Part shown: positions 1 to 11,549 of the stretch, piece after piece
Layout: each line of letters starts with the position of its first letter
How positions within the stretch are numbered: position 1 is the stretch's first letter
Assembly (NCBI GenBank): GCA_001295775.1
Contig: LJIA01000006.1
Location: 294,319-358,318 of the forward strand
Source of the DNA: a beta proteobacterium AAP99
GTDB lineage: Bacteria; Pseudomonadota; Gammaproteobacteria; Burkholderiales; Burkholderiaceae_C
Length of the DNA: 64,000 nucleotides
Reading direction: 5' to 3'
Made by a program: the position numbers and the translations under genes
The notes under the pieces: generated by a model
Seen by the model: only the letters and a program-made list of their open reading frames with translations
The model's database searches: none
Told to the model about the DNA's origin: nothing

Positions 1-1
1 C

Positions 2-571
2 GATGAACTCACCGAACTGCCCAACCGCCGCAGCGCGCTGCGGAAGCTTCAGAACGAACTGGCCGACCGGCGCGACCACCTGCCGGGCACGACGCTGGTG
101 GTGGCCATCATCGACATGGACAACTTCAAGCGCATCAACATCGCACACGGCCACAACTTTGGCGATCGGGTGATCAAGCATGCGGCCGTCGCCCTGAGCG
201 AGCGCCTGCGCGAGGGCGACTTCCTTGCCCGATTCGAGGGCGAGCAGTTCATCGCGATTGCCCGCATGATCCCGGACCGCGCGCAGGCGGTGGTCGAGCG
301 AGTCAGTCGGCCGATTCCGTTCTCCGAGCTGCCCGCGCCGATCACGCTGTCTGCGGGCTTCCGGATCTGCGCGCAGGATGACCCGCTGGAACAGGTGCTG
401 CGCCGCTGTGAGGAAATGCTGGCTCGTGCAAAAGCGGGCGGCAAGAACCGGGTGATGGGTGACGCAGTGGATCAGCGTGCGTCACTGCAGTTCAGTCTGA
501 CGGCCCCGGCCTTGCCTGCCGCCAATCAGGGCACACCGGCGAAGTCCACCGGAACGGTCGCGGGCTCTTAG
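2..571 (+). CDS. GGDEF-domain protein, C-terminal part (start outside window)
   Basis: The last 189 residues of a protein that begins before the window. They form one GGDEF (diguanylate cyclase) domain. It opens with DELTELPNRR, the usual entry motif, and keeps the metal and nucleotide segment DMDNFKRIN..HGHNFGD. The signature loop reads EGEQF where GGDEF or GGEEF is expected, so the first Gly and the catalytic-side Glu are replaced. The inhibitory-site motif RxxD (REGD) sits exactly five residues upstream, as in regulated cyclases. Known family behaviour suggests a catalytically weak or dead domain that may still bind c-di-GMP; this is inference. The final 35 or so residues are a low-complexity tail. 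N-terminal sensor domains cannot be seen. Confidence 0.85.
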   Translation, partial: DELTELPNRRSALRKLQNELADRRDHLPGTTLVVAIIDMDNFKRINIAHGHNFGDRVIKHAAVALSERLREGDFLARFEGEQFIAIARMIPDRAQAVVERVSRPIPFSELPAPITLSAGFRICAQDDPLEQVLRRCEEMLARAKAGGKNRVMGDAVDQRASLQFSLTAPALPAANQGTPAKSTGTVAGS

Positions 572-679
572 CCGACCATCATCCGCGCGGTGGCGCTCCA
601 TCCACCGCGCTGCGGACCCACAATCGCCTGGTGTTGTCGACGTAGACGGCAGAGCCGCCCTCACTTGGCGCAGCAAGGG

Positions 680-1063
680 TCAGCGTGCAGGCGCGGCCGC
701 CGGAGGTCCGCTGACACTCGCAGGCGCAGCCTGTGCCTTGCCCGCAGGGGCAGGAGGAGGCTTCACCGCCGGAATGGGCGTGGCGCCTTCAAGAATCTGC
801 ACGTACACCTCGCCCTGGCGCACCATGCCCAGCTCCTGCCGGGCACGTTCCTCGATGGCACCGGTGCCGGTCTGCAGGTCACGCACGTCGGCTTCGATGG
901 CGCCATTGCGCAGCTTGCGCTCGGCGTTGGCTTCCTCGCGCTTGGCGAGTTCGCCCTCGCGCTCCCAGACCTTGAACCAGCCGCCCTTGCCGAACCACAC
1001 CGGCCACTGCAGCAGCACGACGGCCACCAGCAGTGCGAGGGTGATGATACGGCTGCGGTTCAT
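680..1063 (-). CDS. ftsB: cell division protein FtsB
   Basis: A 127-residue bitopic membrane protein of the divisome. It bridges FtsL and FtsQ in the periplasm and helps recruit septal peptidoglycan synthesis. A short cytoplasmic start (MNRSR) is followed by one membrane helix (about residues 6-22), then a charged heptad-rich stretch (about 30-75) expected to form the coiled coil with FtsL. The conserved family segment GxGxIEERAR is visible as GTGAIEERAR. The last 35 residues are a Pro/Ala-rich tail, longer than in E. coli FtsB. It lies 23 bp downstream of eno, the common arrangement in Proteobacteria, so it is probably co-transcribed with eno. Confidence 0.93.
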   Translation of the reverse strand: MNRSRIITLALLVAVVLLQWPVWFGKGGWFKVWEREGELAKREEANAERKLRNGAIEADVRDLQTGTGAIEERARQELGMVRQGEVYVQILEGATPIPAVKPPPAPAGKAQAAPASVSGPPAAAPAR

Positions 1064-1086
1064 TCAGTTCAGGCGGAGGCGGACGT

Positions 1087-2391
<1,305 letters not shown>

Positions 2392-2441
2392 CTAGGGTTT
2401 GGGATGCTGGTCGAACGTGCCTGGTGGCTCAACTTCAAGAT

Positions 2442-2508
2442 GGCTTTCCGCTTGTCTGGCGCGGTTCTTGAGCCATTTTGGTCTGGAAACCCGCATGGAT
2501 GCTGGATT
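2442..2508 (+). repeat. dispersed palindromic repeat, copy A
   Basis: Begins GGCTTTCCGCTTGTCTGG and continues through TCTGGAAACCCGCATGGATG to GCTGGATTC. The same blocks recur at 36805-36870, 36901-36958 (inverted), 43665-43722 (right half) and 57859-57939 (inverted); the hairpins at 13335-13377 and 41702-41740 share the left end. It fills part of the DUF1330-eno gap. Spurious reading frames run through it. Confidence 0.8.
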
Positions 2509-2593
2509 CAGCCTCACGCATGCTGGGTACTGCTTCACGAATACTGCGCATGACCGCGCACGACCGGGATCACCGGCCTTGCAGGACTGCGCG

Positions 2594-2884
2594 CTACACA
2601 CCCTCCACGATCATCATGTTCATGATCGCGGCGCCTTCCCGGGCATTGCGGGCCCGGCGGTACTGCGGTGAGTCGTAGAAGGCCTGCGCCGCTGCGGTGC
2701 TCGGGAACTCCAGCAGCACCATGCGCCCCGGTTCGCGGCCTTCCAGGCGCTGGGTGGCACCACCGCGGATCAGCGGCTTGGCGCCATGCGCCTGCATGGC
2801 GAGCGTGGACCACTTGCGGTACTCGGCGTACTGCTCGGGGTTGGTGATCTGCACATCAGCCAGGATGTAGCCCTTCTTGCTCAT
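2594..2884 (-). CDS. DUF1330 family protein
   Basis: A 96-residue protein of the DUF1330 group (ferredoxin-like alpha/beta barrel fold, dimeric in solved relatives); its biochemical role is not established. Typical features visible are the opening GYILADVQITNPEQYAEY, the central RMVLLEFPS and SPQYRRAR near the C-terminus. The start is taken at ATG 2884 (MSKKGYILADV): upstream in-frame sequence lies inside kdsA and is arginine-rich shadow translation. It follows kdsA by 13 bp and is probably co-transcribed with it. I cannot link it to CMP-KDO synthesis beyond this adjacency. Confidence 0.88.
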   Translation of the reverse strand: MSKKGYILADVQITNPEQYAEYRKWSTLAMQAHGAKPLIRGGATQRLEGREPGRMVLLEFPSTAAAQAFYDSPQYRRARNAREGAAIMNMMIVEGV

Positions 2885-2897
2885 GGGGCGCCCCGGC

Positions 2898-3755
2898 TCA
2901 GGCTGCGAAGTCGGTTTCAAGGAAACCGTTCTTCTTGGTGATGCGATCGAGCTCAACCAGCGTAGAGAGCAGCGCCTCCATCTTGTTGAGTGGCACCGCG
3001 TTCGGGCCGTCGGACATGGCCTTGGCCGGGTCCGGGTGCGTCTCCATGAACAGGCCGGCGACACCCACCGCCACTGCCGCGCGCGCCAGCACAGGCACCA
3101 TCTCGCGCATGCCGCCGGAGCTCGTGCCCTGGCCGCCGGGCAGCTGCACGGAATGCGTGGCGTCAAACACCACCGGGCAGAGCGTCTCGCGCATGATGGC
3201 GAGGCTGCGCATGTCGCTCACCAGGTTGTTGTAGCCAAAGCTGGCGCCGCGCTCGCAGACCATGAAGTTGTCTTCGGGCACACCCGCCTCCCGAGCAGCT
3301 TCGCGGGCCTTGTCGACGACGTTCTTCATGTCGTGCGGCGCGAGGAACTGGCCCTTCTTGATGTTGACGGGCTTACCGCTCTGGGCGCAGGCGCGGATGA
3401 AGTCCGTCTGGCGCACGAGGAAGGCCGGCGTCTGGATCACGTCCACCACCGCGGCCACGTCCTTGATCTCGGCTTCGGTGTGCACATCGGTCACGACGGG
3501 CACACCGAACTTGGCGCGGGTGTCCGCCAGAATCTCCAGCCCCTTGTCCATGCCCAGGCCGCGGAAGCTCTTGCCGCTGGAGCGGTTGGCCTTGTCGTAG
3601 CTGCTCTTGTAGATGAAGGGAATGCCGAGCTTGCTCGTGATTTCCTTCAGGCGGCCGGCGGTCTCATGCGCCAGATCGCGCGACTCGACCACGCAGGGGC
3701 CGCTGAACAGAAAGAAGGGCTTGTCCAGCCCGACATCAAAGTTGCACAGCTTCAT
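2898..3755 (-). CDS. kdsA: 3-deoxy-8-phosphooctulonate synthase (KDO-8-P synthase), metal-dependent type
   Basis: Condenses arabinose-5-phosphate with phosphoenolpyruvate to KDO-8-phosphate for the lipopolysaccharide inner core. The 285 residues match the family. Conserved blocks include [16 protein letters not shown] [22 protein letters not shown] and [12 protein letters not shown]. Residue 21 is Cys in GPCVVES; in the E. coli enzyme this position is Asn. With the His of DATHSVQ, the Glu of FMETHPDP and the Asp of MSDGPN this completes the four metal ligands of the metal-requiring class, as in Aquifex. It lies between pyrG (74 bp) and DUF1330 (13 bp). Confidence 0.96.
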   Translation of the reverse strand: MKLCNFDVGLDKPFFLFSGPCVVESRDLAHETAGRLKEITSKLGIPFIYKSSYDKANRSSGKSFRGLGMDKGLEILADTRAKFGVPVVTDVHTEAEIKDVAAVVDVIQTPAFLVRQTDFIRACAQSGKPVNIKKGQFLAPHDMKNVVDKAREAAREAGVPEDNFMVCERGASFGYNNLVSDMRSLAIMRETLCPVVFDATHSVQLPGGQGTSSGGMREMVPVLARAAVAVGVAGLFMETHPDPAKAMSDGPNAVPLNKMEALLSTLVELDRITKKNGFLETDFAA

Positions 3756-3828
3756 TCGAAACCTTTGCTAGTTCTGTACTGCCTGCCTCAAGCAGGCAGC
3801 TGCGCCCAAACCTGCGCCAAACACCGGG

Positions 3829-5544
<1,716 letters not shown>

Positions 5545-5744
5545 TCAACTTCGCCCAAGCCCTGTCCTCGCGCCGGGCATTCGGGCGCGAGCCGCCGTTA
5601 CGAACTGTAAGCGTCGTTGTCGAAGCCGAAAATGTGTTGCGATGACCTCAACTGACACGAACGCGCGGCGGATGGATTGCTAGTGTTCGGTCTGGACTGA
5701 ATTTGCCTGGCGCGCTCCGCACAGGCCCGGACGGACGACCCAGC

Positions 5745-7535
5745 ATGCCCACAAAGACCCTGCGTACCGCGGCCCTCGGGCTTTCGATTGCCGTGGCGCT
5801 TGCCGCCTGCGGCGGCGGCGGTTCGGATGCAGCCCCGCCAAGCAGCTCACCCGCGCCCGCTCCTGCGCCAGCACCAGGTCCTGCGCCCGCTCCAGCGCCA
5901 GGCCCGGCGCCCGCACCTGCCCCCGCCCCCGCGCCAGGACCAGCCCCCGCGCCCGCGCCTGCTCCAACGCCGGCACCTGCGCCGCCACCCGTCGCCGCGT
6001 TGCCGACTGCGATCGAAGCCTCACGCTTCCTGCAGCAAATGAGCTTCGGCCCGAACGAGGCAGAAATTGCTGCGGTTCAGTCAAAGGGCTTCCGGCAGTA
6101 CCTCCTCGATCAGTTCAGCGCACCGGCGTCCACATATGCCAGTGGCGGCTCTGACGAAATCAACACCACCATGGAAAAGGACTTCTGCAATGCAAAGTTC
6201 CCTCAGGGTGGCACGGCGCGCGACAACTGCTGGCGCGACTGGTACAGCTCAGAACCCCTGAAATGGGATTTCTTCCGCCAGGCTGTGGAGAACCCGGATC
6301 AGCTGCGCCAACGCATGGCGCATGCGCTCGCCCAGATCGTGGTGGTGTCGGACCGCGAGACCGAGGGCACCTACGGCATGCGCGAGTACTACCAGATGCT
6401 GCGCAACAACGCGTTCGGCAACTACCGCAACATCCTGCGCGAGGTCACGCTCTCGCCGCTGATGGGCGACTACCTGGACATGGTCAACAACGAGGCCGCA
6501 GCGCCCAACGAGAACTTTGCGCGCGAACTGCTGCAGCTGTTCAGCATCGGCGTGTGCGATCTCAACCTGGACGGCACGCTCAAGGGCGGCAAGTGCACTG
6601 CGACCTACGACAACACGACGGTGCGCAACTATTCATATGCACTGACCGGCTGGACCTACCCGGCCGGCGGCAAGAATCCCTGGTGCAACAACGGGGTGTG
6701 CGGGGGTTGGCAGAACAATGCCTACTACCGCGGCCGCATGGTCTCGGTGGCTGCACAGCATGACAAGACTGAGCGGGTGCTTCTCTCCGGCACGACCGTG
6801 CCTGCCAGCCGGACACCCGATCAGGCCTTGAACAGCGTGCTGGACTCGGTGATGAACCACCCCAACACGGCGCCCTTCATCAGCAAGCAGCTGATCCAGT
6901 TCTTCGTCACGAGCAACCCCTCGCCCGCGTACGTGAGCCGCGTGGCCACGGTCTTCAACAGCGGAACCTTCGACGGCATCACCGGCGGCACCGGCAAGGG
7001 CGACCTGCGAGCGGTGATCGCCGCCATCCTGCTGGACGCCGAGGCTCGGGACATGAACCGCATGACCGATGCGAGCTTCGGCAAGCTGCGCGAGCCCATC
7101 CTGTACATGACCGGCGCGCTGCGTGCCTTCGGCGGCGTGACCGATGGGGTGCCGCTCGGCCGCTGGTGGTTTGGTGACGCCATGGGCCAGCCGGTGTTCT
7201 CCTCACCCTCGGTGTTCAACTACTACCCACCGGACTACCCGCTGCCGGGCAATGCGGGGCTGCTTGCGCCGCAGTTCGGGATCGCAGGTGCGAGCACGGT
7301 GATGGGGCGCAGCAACTTCGCCAACTCGCTATTCATGTGGTGGTACAACAAAGGCGGCACCTATGCCCCGGATGCCACGGTCTTCAGCGGCCGCGGGACC
7401 CGCGTGAACTACAGCCTCTTCGAAGCTGACGCTGTCGATGCCGGCAAGCTGGTGGATCGCCTGAATCTGCTGCTGCTCAACGGGCGCCTGAGCGCACAGG
7501 ATCGTGCACAGGTGGTCACGGCGGTCGAGACCTGA
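5745..7535 (+). CDS. DUF1800 lipoprotein, cut by an in-frame TGA
   Basis: As read, 596 residues of a DUF1800 protein; function unknown, usually paired with a DUF1501 gene as here. ATG 5745 opens a lipoprotein signal with lipobox LAAC just before a Gly run. Residues of about 30-85 are a Pro/Ala/Gly repeat linker (PAPAPAPGP units), followed by the DUF1800 domain, which starts at AIEASRFLQQMSFGP and contains the conserved EALRQRMAHAL-like segment QLRQRMAHALAQIVVV and NFARELLQLFSIG. The TGA at 7533-7535 is followed in the same frame by 39 more codons that look like the normal family end (see the next feature). So this is a nonsense allele or a sequencing error; true recoding seems unlikely. Confidence 0.85.
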   Translation: MPTKTLRTAALGLSIAVALAACGGGGSDAAPPSSSPAPAPAPAPGPAPAPAPGPAPAPAPAPAPGPAPAPAPAPTPAPAPPPVAALPTAIEASRFLQQMSFGPNEAEIAAVQSKGFRQYLLDQFSAPASTYASGGSDEINTTMEKDFCNAKFPQGGTARDNCWRDWYSSEPLKWDFFRQAVENPDQLRQRMAHALAQIVVVSDRETEGTYGMREYYQMLRNNAFGNYRNILREVTLSPLMGDYLDMVNNEAAAPNENFARELLQLFSIGVCDLNLDGTLKGGKCTATYDNTTVRNYSYALTGWTYPAGGKNPWCNNGVCGGWQNNAYYRGRMVSVAAQHDKTERVLLSGTTVPASRTPDQALNSVLDSVMNHPNTAPFISKQLIQFFVTSNPSPAYVSRVATVFNSGTFDGITGGTGKGDLRAVIAAILLDAEARDMNRMTDASFGKLREPILYMTGALRAFGGVTDGVPLGRWWFGDAMGQPVFSSPSVFNYYPPDYPLPGNAGLLAPQFGIAGASTVMGRSNFANSLFMWWYNKGGTYAPDATVFSGRGTRVNYSLFEADAVDAGKLVDRLNLLLLNGRLSAQDRAQVVTAVET

Positions 7536-7655
7536 ACCACCAACGAGAACAGCTGGCTGACGCGCACCGACATCGCCAGCAATTACCAGCGCGAGCGCAT
7601 CAAGCAGGCTGCGTACATCCTGCTGTCCTCGCCCCAGTACCAAGTCCAGCGCTGA
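7536..7655 (+). other. detached C-terminus of the DUF1800 gene, beyond the in-frame TGA
   Basis: In the frame of the preceding gene, 39 sense codons run to a second TGA at 7653-7655. They include TRTDIASNYQRERIKQAAY and SSPQYQVQR, the typical end of DUF1800 proteins (RI+QA.YL...SPEYQVQR). The second stop is 10 bp before the DUF1501 start, normal operon spacing, while the first leaves an unexplained 130-bp gap. The original gene therefore most likely ended at 7655. Confidence 0.8.
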
Positions 7656-7665
7656 GAGGCCGAGC

Positions 7666-9102
7666 ATGAAGTCTTCCCAACTCTCCCGGCGCGACATGCT
7701 GCGCGCCATTGCGAGCGCCACGGCGTATACAAGCCTTGGTGGTGGCCTCACCATGGCGACCATCGATGACGCCCAGGCCCAGACCGCTGACTACAAGGCG
7801 CTGGTCTGTGTATTCCTGTTCGGCGGCAATGATGGTTTCAACACGGTTGTGCCGATCGACGGCCGCTACGCCACCTACGCCCAGCGTCGCGGCTACATGG
7901 CGCTGCCGCAGGCGAGCCTACTGCAGATCGATGCAGGTTTCGGCCTGCATCCCGCCATGGCGCCGCTGCAGCGCGCCTACACCGATGGCTGGATGGCCGG
8001 GCTACTGAACGTCGGCCCCCTGTCTCGCCCATTCCGGGACAAGGCGGACTTCCTTGCTGTGCGCGAAAGCCCCGATCCGAAGATCGTGCCTCAGGGACTT
8101 TTCTCGCACAGCGACCAGCAAAACGTCTGGGAGCTGGGCGACACCAATGTCTTTCAGACCACCACCGGATGGGGCGGGCGGCTCGTGGATGCCGCGGCGC
8201 TGAACGTGCTGTATTCATTCGGGGGCAGCGCGCGCTTCACGGTGTCTGCGCGCTCGAGCACGCTGGCCATGCCCGGGCCGGGCGCAACCTTCGGGCTGGA
8301 GGGCATCGGCGACGACAGCTGGTCACGCGCACGGCGCACAGCACTCGAAACGCTGAACAACGCCACCTCACCCAATGCGTTGCACAACGCCTACGCCACC
8401 ATCCAGCGCCAGGCACTGACCACCAGCACCGTGCTCAATCCGATCATCCGGCAACGGCCGACCGATACCGGACCGGATCCGGACAACCCCGAGATCAGCG
8501 CCGCCTTTGGCAACCTTGCACGCAATACGGTCAATGCGGGGTCGCTTTCGCAGCAGCTCTACCAGGTGGCCAAGCTGATCAAGAACCGCTCGCGTCTAGG
8601 TGGCAATCGGCACGTGTTCTTCGTATCGCTGGGCGGCTTCGATACACACGAGGGCCAGATTTCTTCCGGTGACTCGACTGCTGGCGGCCATGCCAACCTG
8701 CTCTCCCAAGTGGCGACCGCGTTGGCGTCGTTCCACAAGGCCATGAGTGATCTGGGCGTGATGAACAACGTCACATCCTTCACGATGAGTGACTTCGGCC
8801 GTACCTTCAAGCCGAACAACAGCCGCGGCACCGACCACGCCTGGGGCAACATCAATCTGATTCTCGGAGGAAGTGTCCAGGGTGGCCGTATGTATGGCAC
8901 CTACCCGGACATGACACTGGGTGGCCCGGACGATGCCGGCAAGGACACCTGGGAGTGGCAGGGCCGCTGGATTCCCAAGATTGGCGTGGATCAGTACGCG
9001 CACACGCTCATCAAGTGGTTCACGCCGGCTGTCGACACGGCGGCCATCCTCCCAAACCTCAGCAACTTCAGCACTCGCGATCTGGGTTTCATGAAGGCCT
9101 GA
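7666..9102 (+). CDS. DUF1501 family secreted protein (Tat signal)
   Basis: A 478-residue DUF1501 protein, related to the alkaline-phosphatase/sulfatase-like fold; no reaction is established. The N-terminus carries a twin-arginine signal (SRRDMLRAI with hydrophobic stretch and cleavage near AQAQ), so it is probably exported folded. Family landmarks are LVCVFLFGGNDGFNTVVP, LGGFDTHEGQ and TMSDFGRTFKPN.RGTDHAWG, which hold the likely metal-binding His/Asp residues. It follows the DUF1800 gene by 10 bp (counting the original stop), the usual partnership, and ends just before a strong bidirectional terminator. The pair probably acts together outside the cytoplasm. Confidence 0.9.
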   Translation: MKSSQLSRRDMLRAIASATAYTSLGGGLTMATIDDAQAQTADYKALVCVFLFGGNDGFNTVVPIDGRYATYAQRRGYMALPQASLLQIDAGFGLHPAMAPLQRAYTDGWMAGLLNVGPLSRPFRDKADFLAVRESPDPKIVPQGLFSHSDQQNVWELGDTNVFQTTTGWGGRLVDAAALNVLYSFGGSARFTVSARSSTLAMPGPGATFGLEGIGDDSWSRARRTALETLNNATSPNALHNAYATIQRQALTTSTVLNPIIRQRPTDTGPDPDNPEISAAFGNLARNTVNAGSLSQQLYQVAKLIKNRSRLGGNRHVFFVSLGGFDTHEGQISSGDSTAGGHANLLSQVATALASFHKAMSDLGVMNNVTSFTMSDFGRTFKPNNSRGTDHAWGNINLILGGSVQGGRMYGTYPDMTLGGPDDAGKDTWEWQGRWIPKIGVDQYAHTLIKWFTPAVDTAAILPNLSNFSTRDLGFMKA

Positions 9103-9120
9103 CCAGGCGCAACACAAGAA

Positions 9121-9144
9121 AAACGCCGGCTGACGCCGGCGTTT
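9121..9144. terminator. bidirectional hairpin terminator between DUF1501 and scoB
   Basis: Perfect 10-bp stem AAACGCCGGC / GCCGGCGTTT with loop TGAC. It lies between two convergent genes and has A-rich and T-rich flanks suited to both directions. Confidence 0.9.
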
Positions 9145-9164
9145 CTCGTTTGATGCGATGCGCA

Positions 9165-9803
9165 TCAGTGCAGCGTGCAGCCAGTGAGCTTTTGAAGTTC
9201 GTCGCGCGTGACGCCGGGCGCCAGTTCAACGAGCTTCAAGCCGTCATCGTTCACGTCCATCACGGCCAGATCCGTGATGATCCGATCGACGACGCCCACG
9301 CCGGTCAGTGGCAGGTTGCACTTAGGCAGGATCTTCAGGTCGATGCTGCCGTCCTTCTTGCGCACCACGTGCTCCATGAGCACGACCACGCGCTTCACGC
9401 CGGCCACGAGATCCATGGCACCACCCATGCCTTTGACCATCTTGCCGGGGATCATCCAGTTGGCCAGATCGCCGTGCTCGCTGACCTGCATGGCCCCGAG
9501 AATCGAGAGGTTGATCTTGCCGCCGCGGATCATGGCGAAGCTGTCGTGCGAGCCGAAGATCGAGGAGCCAGGCAGCGTGGTCACGGTCTGCTTGCCGGCG
9601 TTGATGATGTCGGCATCTACCTGATCTTCCGTCGGGAAGGGGCCGATGCCGAGCATGCCGTTTTCACTCTGCAGCCAGACCTCGATGTCCGGTGCGACGT
9701 GATTGGCCACCAGAGTCGGCAGGCCGATCCCGAGGTTGACATAGAAGCCGTCTTCAAGCTCCGCAGCGGCGCGCTGGGCCATTTCAGCGTGGGTCCAAGG
9801 CAT
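9165..9803 (-). CDS. scoB: 3-oxoacid CoA-transferase subunit B
   Basis: Beta subunit of a family I CoA-transferase that moves CoA between succinyl-CoA (or acetyl-CoA) and acetoacetate, used in ketone body or polyhydroxybutyrate breakdown. At 212 residues it has normal length. The catalytic Glu is Glu47 in the SENG motif, next to GxGLP ([14 protein letters not shown]). A ribosome site AGGAG lies seven bases before ATG 9803. It is 14 bp downstream of scoA. Acetoacetate is the best guess for substrate; sequence alone does not separate succinyl-CoA from acetyl-CoA donors (scoAB versus atoAD). Confidence 0.93.
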   Translation of the reverse strand: MPWTHAEMAQRAAAELEDGFYVNLGIGLPTLVANHVAPDIEVWLQSENGMLGIGPFPTEDQVDADIINAGKQTVTTLPGSSIFGSHDSFAMIRGGKINLSILGAMQVSEHGDLANWMIPGKMVKGMGGAMDLVAGVKRVVVLMEHVVRKKDGSIDLKILPKCNLPLTGVGVVDRIITDLAVMDVNDDGLKLVELAPGVTRDELQKLTGCTLH

Positions 9804-9817
9804 GGTGAGTCTCCTGA

Positions 9818-10519
9818 TCAGCTCTGGCCAAAGAGAGTGCGCTTCTCGATGCGCTTCTCGGGGTTCGGGTTGTGCACGATCCGGTGCACGTAGATGCCCG
9901 GAAGGTGGATCGAATCCGGGTCCAGCGAGCCGGTCTCCACGACCTGCTCCACTTCGACAATCGTGATTCGCCCGGCCATGGCGGCAGCCGGGTTGAAGTT
10001 GCGCGCGGTACGGCGAAAGATCAGGTTGCCGGACTGGTCTGCAATGTGCGCCTTGACGAGCGCGACTTCGGGTGTGAGCGAGCGCTCCATGATGTAGGTT
10101 TCGCCGTCGAACTCGCGCGTCTCCTTGCCGTCGGCCACCAGCGTGCCGACGCCCGTCTTGGTGAAGAAGGCCGGGATGCCCGCCCCGCCGGCCCGCAGCT
10201 TCTCGGCCAATGTGCCCTGGGGCGTGAACTCCAGCTCCAGCTCACCGGCCAGGAACTGGCGCTCGAATTCCTTGTTCTCGCCCACATAGGACGAGATCAT
10301 CTTGCTGATCTGCCGCGTCTCCAGCAGCAGGCCCAGACCAAAGCCGTCCACCCCTGCGTTGTTGCTGATGCAGGTCAGATTCTTTGCACCCGAGTCACGC
10401 AGCGCCGCAATGAGCGCTTCGGGAATGCCGCACAGACCGAAGCCGCCCACCGCGATGAGCTGGCCGTCCTTGACGACGCCGGCCAGTGCCGCCTGGGCAC
10501 TTGGATAGAGTTTCTTCAT
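9818..10519 (-). CDS. scoA: 3-oxoacid CoA-transferase subunit A
   Basis: Alpha subunit partner of the scoB product; together they form the heteromeric acetoacetate CoA-transferase. The 233 residues contain the family glycine-rich element [10 protein letters not shown], the segment [15 protein letters not shown] and the block [22 protein letters not shown] split over about residues 98-120. It is followed by scoB after 14 bp and preceded by an SDR gene 33 bp upstream, forming a three-gene minus-strand operon. The SDR neighbour would fit a hydroxyacyl or hydroxybutyrate dehydrogenase feeding acetoacetate into this enzyme, but that link is inference. Confidence 0.93.
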   Translation of the reverse strand: MKKLYPSAQAALAGVVKDGQLIAVGGFGLCGIPEALIAALRDSGAKNLTCISNNAGVDGFGLGLLLETRQISKMISSYVGENKEFERQFLAGELELEFTPQGTLAEKLRAGGAGIPAFFTKTGVGTLVADGKETREFDGETYIMERSLTPEVALVKAHIADQSGNLIFRRTARNFNPAAAMAGRITIVEVEQVVETGSLDPDSIHLPGIYVHRIVHNPNPEKRIEKRTLFGQS

Positions 10520-10552
10520 TCAATCCCCCGAAGGTTTGGAGCAGGACAGGAA

Positions 10553-11344
10553 TCAGCTCACCGACAGTCCGTCGTCCACGGCGATGATGGCGCCATTGAC
10601 GAAGCCTGCGGAGTCATGGGCAAGCAGCAGGATCAGGCCGTCGAGATCCTCGGGCTTGCCCACGCGCTTGCGCGGCAGCATCTGCATGAGCTTCTGCCCC
10701 TGCTCGGTCTGCCAGTGCGTGTGATTGATCTCGGTATCGATATAGCCGGGGCAGATGGCATTCACATTAATGTTGAAGCGGCCCCACTCCAGCGCCTGCG
10801 CGCGGGTCATCTGCACCACGGCGGCCTTGCTCATGCAGTACACACCGATCTGCGGAAGCACCCGGAGGCCGGCCACGGACGCGATGTTGATGATGCGCGC
10901 CGGACGCGCGGGTTCGCCGCGCGCTTCTGCCCCACGCGCCCGTGCGATCATGCGCTTGGCCACATCCTGGGCGAGGAAGAAGGCGCCACGCGTGTTGGTG
11001 CCCATCATGAAGTCGTAGTCCTCAGGCTTCACGTCCACCAGGCGCTGGGTCGTCGACACGCCCGAGTTGTTCACCAGAATGTCGATCGGCCCGGCCTCGG
11101 TCTCGGCATGGGCCACGCACGCAGCAATGCTCGCCGGGTCGGTCACGTCCAGCTTGATCACGTGGGCGGAGCCGCCTTCGGCCTCGATTTCGGCGCGCAG
11201 ATCTTTGAGCCGCTCGATCCGGCGCGACGCCAGCACGACCTTGGCACCTGCACGGGCCAGCGTGCGCGCGAACTGCGCGCCCAGGCCGCTGGATGCGCCG
11301 CTGATGAGTGCGACCTTGCCATCCAGTGCAATTTCTACCGTCAT
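10553..11344 (-). CDS. short-chain dehydrogenase/reductase (SDR), substrate unknown
   Basis: A 263-residue classical SDR with an NAD(P)-binding Rossmann fold. The cofactor motif is GASSGLG (TGxxxGxG type), the structural NNSG follows, the catalytic Ser lies in NIASVAG and the catalytic Tyr/Lys in YCMSK. An Arg pair after beta-2 (ASRRIERL) favours NADPH, by family rule. A loop insertion (ARGAEARGEPARPAR) precedes the catalytic strand. It heads the operon with scoA and scoB, so an acyl-CoA or 3-hydroxy acid is plausible, as are the FabG-like reductases; the exact substrate cannot be read from sequence. Confidence 0.85.
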   Translation of the reverse strand: MTVEIALDGKVALISGASSGLGAQFARTLARAGAKVVLASRRIERLKDLRAEIEAEGGSAHVIKLDVTDPASIAACVAHAETEAGPIDILVNNSGVSTTQRLVDVKPEDYDFMMGTNTRGAFFLAQDVAKRMIARARGAEARGEPARPARIINIASVAGLRVLPQIGVYCMSKAAVVQMTRAQALEWGRFNINVNAICPGYIDTEINHTHWQTEQGQKLMQMLPRKRVGKPEDLDGLILLLAHDSAGFVNGAIIAVDDGLSVS

Positions 11345-11549
11345 GGGTGTTCTCCGGCCACAGGGGCCATGTGGGGTGGGCTGGCGGCACGGGGGCGCGA
11401 TGCGTAACCAGAACTGATCGAACGCAGCGCGCTACCCTCAGAAAGTGCAATCGAGTTTAGAGGAAGCTCCCAAGCGAGCCTGCTCGCGCACAGTGCGAAA
11501 ATCTCGTGCTTGACCCGAGCAGAAATGCAGCGCAGAAAAGCCGAGGAGC

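Noticed and set aside
5829..5997. Pro/Ala repeat in the DUF1800 gene as a CRISPR or tandem DNA repeat
   Set aside because: It is an in-frame PAPAPAPGP linker with imperfect units and no spacers.
7533..7535. Selenocysteine at the TGA in the DUF1800 gene
   Set aside because: DUF1800 is not a known selenoprotein family and I saw no convincing hairpin right after the codon; mutation or error is simpler.
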